64,000 nt of DNA from Mortierella sp. BCC40632 (taxonomy: Eukaryota; Mortierellomycota; Mortierellomycetes; Mortierellales; Mortierellaceae). Shown here piece by piece: positions 45,650 through 57,480 of the stretch. The notes under the pieces were generated by a model. It was given only the letters and a program-made list of their open reading frames with translations, did not search any database and was not told the origin of the DNA. Position 1 is the stretch's first letter. The number at the start of each line of letters is the position of its first letter. A program made the translations under genes and the position numbers. The stretch is taken from the NCBI GenBank assembly GCA_011634665.1, contig WAEK01000021.1, positions 759,501 through 823,500 of the forward strand, given 5' to 3'.

Positions 45650-47641
45650 ATGACCTCCATCACCACCAGCAAGCGCCTTGAGCAGATCAAGGACCACATT
45701 AGCGGTATTTTTTTTTTTTTTTTTTTATGAAGTAGCTTCCATAGTCAATTAGAATGCAAAGAGTACCCTTGGTGCTAAAAGAAGGTCCGCTTTTATTCTC
45801 TTCTCCTTTCCCCCTTTGGCTAGGATGTAGCTCTTCGCGTGAACACCTTATCCATCATCGGCATCCGGACGACGTTGTTATTGTCGCGTATGTTGGCTCT
45901 TTTTTATTTGCTATGATCGCACTGGCGAAAGGTTTGTCTTTATATCTTTCTTTCTTTCTTTCTTTTTAGCAATACTCTAAACAGGGAGCATTATCCTCTC
46001 TTCATTCTTTCTTGGACTCTATTTACAGAGCGGTCCGGACACCAATTTGTAAAGCAAACAAGGGTGCCTTTAGGGACTTGTATCCAGAAGATATGCTGGC
46101 CGTGGTGCTCAAAGCCGCTGCCGAGCGTGCACGCATTAGTCCTGACGTTGTAAACGATATCCAGACAGGAAATGTCCTTCAGGAACTTGGCGGAATCAAG
46201 GTCGGACGCGCTGCCATGTTTTACGCAGGTATGAAAAAGGAAAAAAATGACATGTGTCTTGTGTGTGTCTGGATAATGAGGCGTCGTCTTGTCACCAGAG
46301 TGACGTGCTCATGAGATTTTTTTTTTCTCTTTCTCTCTTTGATGAACAGGATACCCATACACGACCTCGTACATGACCTTGAATAGACAGTGTGCCAGTG
46401 GCCTCCAAGCATGTAGCAACATTGCAAACTCCATCCGAGCGGGTGAAATCGACATTGGCATTGGTAAGCCTCGTCTACTTTCTTCTTCTTTTTCAATCCT
46501 ATTCACTACCCTGTCTTTGTACTAAAAACAGCACAATCTTGACTCAAACATAGGTGCCGGAGTCGAGTCCATGTCAAATGACTATGGAACCAGGAGTATG
46601 CCATCTAGGATCTCAAAGGAGATTGGTGCAGGCCCTGGTGCATCGGAATGTTTTATGCCCATGGGTATCACCTCGGACAATGTCGCTCAAGAGTTTTCAA
46701 TCACTCGCGAAGCCCAGGATCGATTCTCGGCCGAGTCACACGAAAAGGCTCTCCGAGCGCAAGCACTTGGCTTGTTTGACGCCGAAATTGTGCCTGTGCA
46801 TGTTCAACAGACAGTCTCTGTCAAGGACGAAAAGACGGGAGAGACCAAGGATGTTGTCAAGGAGATTATTGTGACCAAGGATGAGGGTCCACGACCAGGA
46901 ACGACTGTGGAAAAGCTATCCAAGCTAAAGCCTGTCTTCCGTAAGGATGGGACCGGAACCACTACAGCAGGTAGTGCAAGCCAAGTGAGCGACGGAGCTT
47001 CAGCGGTTGTATTGATGAGGCGGTCCAAGGCAGAGGAGCTTGGATGCAAGATCTTGGCACGATGGGTCTGCTCCAAGATTGCAGGTGTTCCTCCAAGGAT
47101 CATGGGCATTGGACCAGCCGTGGCGATCCCGGCAGTCTTGAAAGATGCTCGACTCCGGATTGAGGATGTTGATGTATTTGAGATCAATGAAGCTTTTGCT
47201 TCCCAGGCGTTGTACTGTGTGCGGAAGCTGGGGATTGACCCAGTCAAGGTCAACCCCAAGGGAGGCGCTATTGCCCTAGGCCATGTAAGTTTGCATGTAA
47301 TAAGAACAAAGTATTGTCGTTAGCCGTCAAATATTGATATTCGTGCTACTGACGCATGCTAAATGATTATAGCCATTGGGAATGACTGGTGCCAGACAGA
47401 TTGCGACATTGCTGCCTCAGTTGAAGCAAGCGGACAAAACCATCGGAGTTGTATCAATGTGCATGGGTGCTGGCATGGTAAGCTTCCATCGATTTTTGCT
47501 ATGATGAATCAGTAATCCGCTGAGACTAGGCGAGAAGGCAGAGCACTAACTCGAACCGTGTATATTTTTTTTTTTTTTTTTTTTTTTTGTGAATCTCAGG
47601 GAATGGCTGCCGTTATTGTGAGCGAACAAGAGGACGAGTAG
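45650..47641 (+). CDS. POT1: Peroxisomal 3-ketoacyl-CoA thiolase, 436 aa, seven exons
   Basis: Exons 45650-45704, 45824-45887, 46029-46228, 46350-46463, 46554-47284, 47373-47477 and 47600-47641 join in phase to 436 residues. The enzyme performs the last step of peroxisomal beta-oxidation, cleaving 3-ketoacyl-CoA with CoA to acetyl-CoA and a shortened acyl-CoA. An N-terminal PTS2-type signal is visible at residues 9-17 (R-L, five residues, H-I). Catalytic residues are Cys121 in LNRQCASG, His388 in AIALGHPLG and Cys418 in VSMCMGAGMG, with EINEAFASQALYCV in between. Residues 146-300 follow the peroxisomal Pot1 pattern (MPMGITSDNVAQ, DEGPRPGTTVEKL, TTTAGSASQVSDGASAV). A second exon of 64 nt adds a His-rich linker between PTS2 and the DDVVIVAAVRTP start of the fold. 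The start was chosen at the ATG giving the PTS2. Confidence 0.93.
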
Positions 47642-48729
47642 GATGACCTTTTTGTATGGACTCAATGATATACCACCAGTGTTTGTGTTCACCAAGGCAA
47701 TAAACACTGTCAATGGGGAGGAAGTAGCTATAGTCTTTGCTTATGAAATGGAGGCTGCAATGCATAAACGGCAGACATGAGGAGAGGGGGGAGGGGTGAT
47801 ACAAGCTGCTACTGCAGGATCAATCTGCTTTACCCACGCCCACATGTTGGGCCAATGTCATCGTGCACACACACACCTTCTCTCTCACTCACACACACTC
47901 TTTGTCTGTACTGCATTATTCCCTCAAAGGAGCGATACTGCTACCAGGTCAATGCACTTTTGGTGGAAGAGGATCTCATAGGGGTAGAGATGGAAACTCT
48001 ATCTTTTTCTTTTCCACCGCGCTGCCCTGTCAAAAGACGTAGAACGGTAGTATTAGAATAGGGGGCAAGAAAGTGAAGAAGACAAAGAGTCAAAGAAGAA
48101 CAAAGAAGAAGAAGAAGAGAGTTGGGGCGAGGGTGCTTAATGTTCGACCATGCAGGACAACAACAAGGGCAACAACATGGCAAACGCATGAAAACAGAAA
48201 AAGACGCGTTCTTAGGCAAGCCTGGGCTTCGTTGTGTAAGAATGATGTGGTGGTGAATCGGTCTTTTGGGGCTAAAGTATCACAAAATCACTCTTGGCAA
48301 AACGCTCTCAAACACGCACCTGAAATGAACCTCTTCCCTTCTTAGCTCTTTTTCCCTGCTGCTCTTTCTCTTTCTCTTTCTCCTCTTTCTCTTTCTCTTT
48401 CTTTCCTTCAACACCCTCCACCTCCACCTCCCAACGCCGCCAACTTTGCCCAAAAGTAAAGAGAGAGAGAAGAGGACAGGACTTTGGGAACCCCAGGAAC
48501 ACCCACACTTTCGGCAGTACCGCCACCTTCCTCATGGACCGTGCCCAGACTCTTTTTCACGGGCCGCTGTAAGACCCTTCGAGGCCTCGTCCAGAAATGA
48601 ATGGAAATGCACCACAGTTGTTGTCGAGCTTGCCCCATGCTCGACTCAAAAAGAAAGAAAGAAAGAAATGCATCTACTAAGGCCAGGACTAACCTTGTCC
48701 ATCCCTCGATGATCTGACCCCTTTCCTTC
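47642..48729. other. Intergenic region between thiolase and CSC1-like channel
   Basis: Contains the thiolase 3' UTR (AATAAA at 47699-47704) and the presumed promoter of the channel gene, with a CTTTCT-rich pyrimidine run at 48360-48412. No coding recognised. Confidence 0.5.
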
Positions 48730-51700
48730 ATGGGTATGATCCCGATCAACCTCTGCAGATTTACGCCCGAGTATGAAAATGTCATTTCTCAGATGATCCC
48801 TCCAGGTGAGTATCTCCATTCATCGTCTGCTCTTTGCCTATTGCTCTTAAACTCTATCCCGATTACGAGTATAGCCACTCTATAGCCATGGATAGTGAGG
48901 AAAGGTTCCCTGACTCCACAACTCTGTGATGTATCTCTCTCTCTCTCTCTCTCTCTCTCCGTTTAGGCCACCCTGCCAACAATAACACCTCTGGATTCAA
49001 AACTCAACTATCGATTTCGCTGGCCATCGGACTGGTGTCCTTCCTGTCATTTTGTTGTCTGAGAACACGATGGCCTGTCATCTTTGCACCCCGAACAAAG
49101 CTTAGGAGGTGAGCCAGCAAAAAAAAAAGAGTGCATGAGAAGCACTGAACGCGTGAAGACACTTCGATACGGCGTTCTTTTTTTTTTTTTTTTTTATACC
49201 TGCAAGAAAAGAACCCTATTACTGACCCACCGATCCAGACATATGCCTCCCACGCTCTCGTCCTCCTTTTTTGGCTGGGTCCCGCAACTCCTCCGCGTTC
49301 CCGAGAGCGAATTACTGGACTGTGTGGGACTTGATGCGGTCATGGTACGTCGGCATGAATACGATCGGGGACAAGAAAAAAAGGGCACAATAGGAATTGG
49401 TTCTAACGGGAAAATGTCCTTCTAACGCACACACACACTCGTACATACACGATGCACACGTTGTTAGATGCTTCGGTTCTTTACAATGTCCATGAGGCTG
49501 TTCGCCGTTTGCCTTATCCCTGGCCTCTTGATCATTCTGCCTGTCAACTACTACACAACCGGCGAAGGCATTCCCGCGCCCGATCCTGGGAATGATGATT
49601 GGACGGAGGACGACCCTTCAACCCCAGGAGACCCATCAAAGACATCGCTTCTCTACCTGTTTACGCAGTTTACCTTTACCTGGATCTTTTCTCTGCAGAC
49701 CACCTATTCTATCTGGCGCACCTATGAAGGCTACATCTCTATCCGACGACGATACCTCCTGAGACGAGCCAAGGCAATCACCAATAGGACCGTGATGATT
49801 ATCGGTCTTCCACCTCATCTGCAGAGCGACAGGGCCTTGGCCACGTTTTACGAATCTCTAGGCGTAGGCACTGTCGAAAGTGCGCATGTTGTGCGCCACG
49901 TATCGAGGTTAAAACGGCTGCTTGAACAACGCACCCATGCTCTCAGGGCACTTGAGCTCGTGTATACTGAGTACTATGGCAACCCTTCCAGTAGTAAAGA
50001 TTACGATCCAGACAAGATTTTGGAGGAGAACGAGCTTTTATTGGATCATTTTCATCAGGAGAACACTGCAGATGTAGATGGAGCAAACAGAGATGGCCCT
50101 CAATCCAACTCTGAACAGCAGGAGCATGCATCCTCCTCCCAAAAGGGGCCATCCATTCGGCTAGGATTCCTCGGATTGTTTGGCAAAAAGGTGAACAAGA
50201 TTGACCATCGTCGTGAGGTGTTTGCAACCCTGGACAAGGCTGTTCAAAAGATGAGGCTCTCAAGGATTTACACGATGGCCACGATCGGGTTTGTGACCTT
50301 TGAGGATATGTATTCAGCTGTAAGTGTCCCTACCTTTGTTTCTCATCCTACCAGAAAAACATTCTAGGGGAGGTGTGAAAAAAAGAAGAAAAAAAAATAG
50401 CCACCTAACATCATGCATTCCATGACGCTCGGTTTAGCAAATCCTGGCGCAAACGGTCAACACACGCGAGACACTTACTTGCGAGACTTCGCTCGCACCC
50501 GAGCCTCGCGATGTCTTTTGGGACAACCTGAATCTCCCTCCGAGTGAGCTTACGGTTCGAAGCCTGATCATCAATGTCAACGTCTTTTTGATGATCTTTT
50601 TCTGGGCTGGACCCGTCAGTTTGTTTTCTTCGTTCTTGAACCTCGACTCCCTGGAGAAACTCCTCCCAGGAATATCGAAGCTCGCTGGCAAGAGCCCGAT
50701 TATCAAGTCGCTTATCCAAGGATTTCTGCCTACAGTCGGAGTCATTGTCTTTTTGGCCGTCGTTCCACTAATTCTGGTCTCTCTTTGTCGACAACAAGGA
50801 TGCAGATCGCATTCCGAGATTGCGCGCTCACTCTACAGCAAGTACTTTTCATTCATTTTCGTCAACATTGTTCTGGTCTTTACCATTGTCGGAACTTGGG
50901 CCCAGGCAGCCAACAAGGTATATCATAACCTAGGAGAGCTCACCTTGATCCTGGCAACATCCCTACCGCGCGTGGCACCATTTTTTGTCAACTTTACGAT
51001 CCTTCGAGGCATTGGACTCTTTCCTCTTCAGCTTCTCCAGATCGGAGATGTCTTTAATCAAATCTTTCAAGGAGTACTCTCCAAGACCCCTCGCGATTAT
51101 GCCGAGATGCGTGCCCCACCCCAGTTGCCGTATGGAGTCGTCTATGCGAACGCAACGCTGGTCTTTGTCATCATCTTGGTCTATTCGTGCATCAAACCCC
51201 TGATCCTGATCTTTGGAGTTATTTATTTTGCAGTCGGATATGTGGTATTCAAGTACCAACTCCTCTATGTCTACTTTCACCCGAACGAATCGGGTGGACA
51301 GACCTGGCCAATGGTCTATAATCGACTGACAGTTGGACTCTTTATCTATCAGCTCATGATGCTTGGTCTATTCATCTTGAAACAATCCTACTTTTTTGGA
51401 GCATTCCTGGCACCTTTGCCCCTGGCTACAGCATGCTTCTGGTATTGGACGACCAAGATGTACAAGATAACAGCCAAGTTTGTGCCACTGGAGTTGCTGC
51501 AGAAGGTCCGTAGGGAAGAGGAAATGATGGATTGTACCCCAGACTGTGTTGAGGATGAGATTACATCGGAGGGAAGCAACGGAAGGGGCCATGTTGTTGT
51601 AGGAATGGAAGGCGATGCTTCCATGACGGGATCTCCATGCGTGACCTGTAATAACACAAACTCTCAAGGAATCACAAGTCCATCGTCGTCGGTGGCGCCT

Positions 51701-52564
51701 GCTGCCACTCCAGCAACAGTGATCACACCGGGCGGATCGAGGCGCCGGATGCCAAAGAGTGCTGTCGATGAAGATGACTACCAACAGATGCCGGACCCCT
51801 ACACGGATTATCGCCAACCTCCTATGACACTCTACTCTGGAATCCTCAACTCGGGCATGCGCCACTACAGCCATCCGGCCATTTCTGGAACGCTGCCAAC
51901 GCTCTGGCTGCCTCTGAAGCGAGTAGAGACGGATGAGGACAAGAAAAAGAAAGGAAAGCGAAGAAAGTCGAGAAGAGCAGACGATGAAGAGGCACTGATT
52001 GATAGCCATGGAAACCCCCGACGCAGCTCCGAATCAAGCTCGAGTAGCGAAGAGAGGCCACCTTTGGCGGTCGTACTGGGCACGGATCAACAGCTGAGCT
52101 TTGACCAAGCAGACAATCTTGTGGGAGGTGGACAAGATGAAGAGGAAGCAGGTATGGAAGGTGGACACCATCATCATCACCATGGCAACAATCCCGATTC
52201 GAGTTCAGCAGCCATGGGAGAGGACAGAGAAAGGGAAGGAAGCATCAGTGCCCTGAGCGATGTGACGGGAGGCCCCTCGGGACCGGGTACACCTGAAGAA
52301 GGCATTGTGGAGGAGGGAGCAAGACCAGTATCCTCAAGAAGGAACCCAGCTGTGGAAGGGGTAGCAGATATTTACTATCATCATCCCGAGCGACGACTTT
52401 CGAATGCGGGAAGTATTCGAACCGGATTTAGGTCCAAGTTGCTTCCGATGCGAGGGTTGAGCAGCAGTCGTCTCCGTGGTAGCAGTGGGTCTCCTGGGTC
52501 ACCTTTGCCTGCAGGACAACGGCGAGGATGGAAAAGTTGGTTCACCCCGAAGGGCAAACATTAA
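48730..52564 (+). CDS. CSC1/OSCA-type (TMEM63, DUF221) cation channel, 1100 aa, five exons
   Basis: Exons 48730-48805, 48967-49108, 49239-49344, 49468-50319 and 50438-52564 join in phase to 1100 residues. Proteins of this family are mechanically or osmotically gated cation channels of the plasma or internal membranes. An extracellular N-terminus leads into TM0 (LSISLAIGLVSFLSFCCL), then WVPQLLRVPESELLDCVGLDAVMMLRF, TM helices, and a cytosolic domain with NRTVMIIGLPPHL and PEPRDVFWDNLNLPPSE. The RSN1-type 7-TM core follows (about 430-720), with APPQLPYGVVYANATLVFVI, FKYQLLYVYFHPNESGG and WPMVYNRL. The last roughly 350 residues are a Ser/Gly/Glu/His-rich cytosolic tail. The ATG at 48730 gives a sensible short extracellular segment; an upstream exon ending before CAG at about 48757 cannot be excluded. 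Confidence 0.9.
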
Positions 52565-52816
52565 AGAAATGATGTTCGCAAGTCACGAGGCTGAAGATCA
52601 CCTCACCCAACAGCTTTTTTTTTTTTTTTTTTTTTTTGCCCGCTCAGTGCGAGAGAGAGAGAGAGAAAGAGAGAGGCAGGGAGAGAGAGAGAGTTTGTCC
52701 CCCATTGTTCCGATTGCTCTTGCTGTCCCATCAACTTCTTTTATTCCTCCGCTGCATTTCTTCTCTCTTCTTTTTTTCTTTCATCAGTCTTTTTCAAATT
52801 CATTCCACCAGCAGCC

Positions 52817-53693
52817 ATGTCATCAGCATCCTCGGCTGTCACCCAGACTGCCTTCCAAAAGTTCTTGAACCATCCCGCAGGTACCCTTTCTGTTTCTATG
52901 GCTCTAACGGCATTTTTTTTTTTTTTTTGTGTTCTCCCCCACTCTTGCTCTCTCTCTTTTTCCCTTTTTTTTTTTTTTACTATGGTTTGCCCGCAGATAC
53001 TGGCTTGCTTGTTCGGGACCCAACGCCGGTTGGAACAGGAACTGCCCGACATTGAGAGAGATCCATGAAGAAGAAGACGCCAGATCCCCAACAACAACAA
53101 CAACAACAACAACTATTCCCCCCCCCCTCACCCACTTTTGCGGACATGAACAAGAGAACAAAAGAAAAGAAAAAAAAGAAAAAAAAAAAGCAGGATCCAG
53201 AACCCAATCCAATGGATAGAACAGCAATAATGGGAATCTATGATAGAAACCCCTTCCCCCCTATCAATACTCGCTCTCATCGGTGTCCCCATCTCCGCAC
53301 TATGCGACGGAAAGAAAGACTACATCTCCGAGATGGACCCAAAAAATGCACAACCCTTTTCCTTCTCGAGACCCTTTCGGTTAACTTTGTCTCGCTCACT
53401 CAACTCACTCTTTTTATCGCTTTTCTCTCTCTCTCTCTCTCTCCTTCTCTCTTCCTCTCGTACCTATCTCACTTTTTCCAGGTCCCAAGACCATCCACTT
53501 CTGGGCTCCTGCTGCCAAATGGGTAAGTCGCCTTTTTTTTTTTTTTTTTTTATTTTTCACGTATACATAAATACACGCACCCAACATATTTCTGAACGCA
53601 TAGGATGACTGGGAAGAGTCAGCGCGAACAGTAGTGGAGGTCCTATTGATTCCTGAGAAAGAGTCCAAGGATAAAAAAAAAAATGAACACGGG

Positions 53694-53769
<76 letters not shown>

Positions 53770-54312
53770 AATAGAGAGATAGGACATGTTGACTGGGTCC
53801 GACCCAACTAGGCTTTGGCGATGTGTGATTCTTCACCAAACAGATCCTTTCTTCACTCTATCACCCTTTACTACGCCCTGATGGTATAGAGAAACGCCAG
53901 AAGAATGACAATGGAATTATCAATCTTCCTCAACTGAGAAAGAGAGAGAGAGAGAAATGGAACAATGCTCACACAAGCCCAAGACTTGCTCTCGAAACCG
54001 GTGTTTGATATCCCCACAGGAGGACGGTTGTGTGGGGAGGGTGGGGGTGACTTACCTGGAAATCGATCAAATGCATGTCGCGATAGATCAGGGAAGGAGG
54101 GAGAAGGGAGGGTTACAAAAAGACGGACAATCATCACCTGTTTCAAATGGATAACTGATTATTACTATATATTTTTTTTTTCTTCTTGGTGTTCTTGTTC
54201 CTAGGCTTTGGTCTTTGCCGGTGTTGGTGACTTGTCTCGTCCCGCCGAGAACTTGTCTCTTTCCCAGAACGTTGGTAAGGAGAGAGACTTTTGAATGAGT
54301 TTCATTGCTGGT

Positions 54313-54348
<36 letters not shown>

Positions 54349-54720
54349 GAGAAGTTGAGAAACTGGATCGATCACTAACTCAGGAACCACAACTCTATTA
54401 TGACTCTTATCATTATTATTTGTTAGCCTTGGCCGCCACTGGATTGATTTGGTCTAGATACTCGTTGGTCATTATCCCCAAGAACTACAGCTTGTTCACT
54501 GTCAACGTGTTTGTTGCCGCCACGGGATTGACTCAGCTCGGTCGTATCTTCAAGTAAGTCTTTTTCTTTTTCTTTCTTTTTCTTTTTCTCCTTGTAGGAT
54601 TGATAAATGGATCAAGCTGCTAATTGCTCTTCCTACTCTGCCACTTACTCTCTTTTTTTTTTTTCAATTAGCTACCGTCGTGGTTTGACTGCCGAGAAGG
54701 CCTCTACTCCGAAGGAGTAG
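52817..54720 (+). CDS. MPC2: Mitochondrial pyruvate carrier subunit (MPC2-like), 116 aa, five exons
   Basis: Exons 52817-52880, 53482-53522, 54205-54274, 54427-54553 and 54672-54720 join in phase to 116 residues. The protein is an inner-membrane subunit of the mitochondrial pyruvate carrier. Family signatures run in order: FLNHPAGPKTIHFWAPAAKW, ALVFAGVGDLSRPAENLSLS, LAATGLIWSRYSLVIIPKNY, LFTVNVFVAATGLTQLGRI and the C-terminal YRRGL. The PAENLSLSQ and IWSRYSLVIIPKNY segments point to MPC2 rather than MPC1. Coding exons total 351 nt but the gene covers 1.9 kb, because introns 1 and 2 (601 and 682 bp) carry poly-T runs and a long (GA)n tract. Confidence 0.94.
53697..53767. repeat. (GA)n microsatellite in MPC2 intron 2
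   Basis: About 34 GA units on the plus strand within the intron 53523-54204. Confidence 0.95.
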
Positions 54721-55504
54721 AAGATGAAGAAGAATATACATATGAAAGATCGACGACGATGAGGATTGAGATACAACAGGGAGACTGGAGCTCAAGGTGA
54801 ACTCTTCCTCTTTTCCTCCTCTTTCCTTTCTTTCTTCTTATCTCTTAGATTTTTTCTTTTTCTTTTTCTTCTTTTTTTCCTTTTTTCCTTTTTTTTTTTT
54901 TTTTTTTTTCTTCAAGTTCTGAAAAAGTAAAGAAAAAAAAATGTTGAAAATGAAGTAGAAAAAAAGAAAGAAAGAAAGAAAGAAAGGCATCGACTGTAAT
55001 CCCTTTTTACTCTCCCCTCCTCCAAGCCCACTAAAATAAAAATATAAATTCATTCAAAAGTAAATCGTCTGTTGACTGTTGAGGATATGAAGAACCGACA
55101 TAGAATCTTTGTTTTACTTTGATGGATTAGATGCCCATGCAAGGTGAGGATGAAATAGGGTACGGATGCGACATATGCGATACAGCGCTGCAAAAAAAAA
55201 AAAAAAAAAAGCTATGCGATCCGACAGAAGTGCCCAGTTTGTTGAGCTGGAGACAGACAAGGCTTTTTAGTCGGATGCAATCAAGCACAAACAAAGGAGA
55301 AACACGCAACCAGGCGAGGGCAAGCACGGGGTGGCGACGCTTCGCGCCATCGAATAATAGAAAAAAAATCAAAACCAACTATGAAGTAGATGGAGGAGGG
55401 GGGAATGGTAGCAATTTTCTCTTGACCTCAGGGAAACAATCCAGGATTGTATGCTCATTTTTTATTAATATTTCCTTCGTTCTCTTTTGTCCTGTTTGGG
55501 GCAT
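54721..55504. other. Convergent 3' region between MPC2 and the MINDY gene
   Basis: No gene. TTTTC and T runs lie at 54850-54910, an AAAG run at 54960-54986 and an 18-A run at 55192-55210. These are presumably 3' UTRs and terminators of both genes. Confidence 0.5.
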
Positions 55505-57444
55505 TTATTGAATGATACACTTGTCCTTGTTCTCCTTACGATCACTGCCTTCGCTCGAATTCCGATTGCGACCATGCCGACTGGATCCTGCCATTTGCGG
55601 ATGTTGTTGCTGTAGTTGTTGTTGCTGCTGCTGTGGTGACTTGGGGGGCGGGGGTGGTCTTGATCCGTTGGAAGAAGCAGAAAACGGCGTGGTTTGGATA
55701 TCAAGCGGGAGGACTCCTGCGGTGACCATACCTGGATATGCCTGTTGAGGTTGTTGCTGCTGTTGTAGATATTGAGGATATTGTTGTGAATACTGCTGGG
55801 ATTGCATGGATTGTCTCTGTTGCCGCTGTTGCTGCTGTTGTTGATAGATTCGTCTCTGTTGTTCCTCTTGTTCCTCTTGTTCCTGCTCAGCAAGAAACTC
55901 TTGATGCAATCGAGCTGCCATCTGCTCATCCGTCTCATATACATTTGCTGCAACAGAGGTAGGGCGCTCATTCGTCACTCCCAAATGACGATACTCTCCC
56001 TGATGAGGTTCAGTCACGTTGTTATTTTGACTCGGTGTCAGGGAATTACGTCCTCTGGCTCTTTGTGCGCGACGAGCTTCTTCTTCTTCTTCCTGCTGCT
56101 GAAGCTGAAGAGCCAAAGCAAAACTACAAAGACGAGAGGATTTGATAATGACAATAAATCCCAAAAGTCAGCAAAGTGCTCCTTAGACGATCCGCAGAAC
56201 ATTGAAGCGATGAAATGAAATAAAAGGTACACTCATGGAAAACATCGTCGACTTACTCTTCATCTCCTCCACCGTCTCCATAATGAGAGGAATGCGCCTC
56301 GAGCGGTTGGTTGTTCCGAGCATAGTCTCCGACCTCGAGGGCACCATGTCGGAAGAGACCATCCAAGAAATCGCCTGCTCCATCGACACTCATCAACGAT
56401 TCCCAAACAATCGACTTTTCATGGGCCAGACTCTGATCCGTCACTAGGGTATAAAGGATCCCATCCATCGGGTTCTTGAATAGTGTGCAGAACTATTTTG
56501 GAGAAGAGTTGGAAAAGATGTTCGTTAATAGGATGGTTTTTTTTTCTTTACTTGTCAATGTCCATGGGGCTGTGCGGATCAAACTCTTGACAAATATTTA
56601 CATGGTTGTTCCTGAAAAAGGCGCACAAATGTCCTTCGGGGAGACTTTCTTGAAGGACATGCAATCCGTAATGAGTCAGCTGTGTTTTGGTAGCAACCAT
56701 GAACTCTTGTACAATCAGAGCTAAAGACCAAGAGAGATATTTTTTAAGATGTCATCCGAACCATGAGAGAGACAGTGGCAAAAAAAAAAAAAAGACGAAT
56801 CAATCAGCCCCTTACCTTGCCCAATGCGTTCGCTCTTGAGCTCTGCTTCATGTGCAGAGACAGTGCTAGAATGATCCGGACCTTGTCTCGGTGGAAGTGC
56901 GGGGGCACCTAGGCCAAATTCATTCTCGACGACGGAGCCGCCGCCAGCGTCGTCTCCGGACACGATACATTCAACCGCCTTGTTATAACTCGTCACACCC
57001 GCAGGTCCTTCCATTAGTTGATACATTGCCACATCAAAATGTGGACTCACCACCCATCCATGTACCAATTCCACACCAAAAGTATGGAACAGACTTAGCT
57101 CCGCAGTCGGTTCAAATCCTCGGATGGTTTTAAAATACACATTGACATCCAATCCATGCTCCAGATGTGGCAAAAGACGCAAGGCAGATTCGATTTCGAG
57201 CCTGGATTTGGCTCGTTCGTTCTCAACCCTCTCACCCACGCGTCCGCTCGCGTTGGTGGTGGTGGCGGTGGTGGTGGCGGTGGTGATGGATGAAGACTCT
57301 GTCGGATCTTCGTTCAACAAATAATCCGCGAGCAATTCTAGAAGATGGTCGTTTCCAATGGAGGGACGGTCATAAGGTCGGATGGTAACCTTGCCCTGAA
57401 GGATCAGTGTATTACAGAGTGCAAGTAATGGACATGGTCCGTTC

Positions 57445-57480
<36 letters not shown>

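Noticed and set aside
57100..57125. tRNA-like GGTTCAAATCC near 57112
   Set aside because: It lies in a conserved coding exon of the MINDY gene, and no acceptor or anticodon stems can be paired around it.
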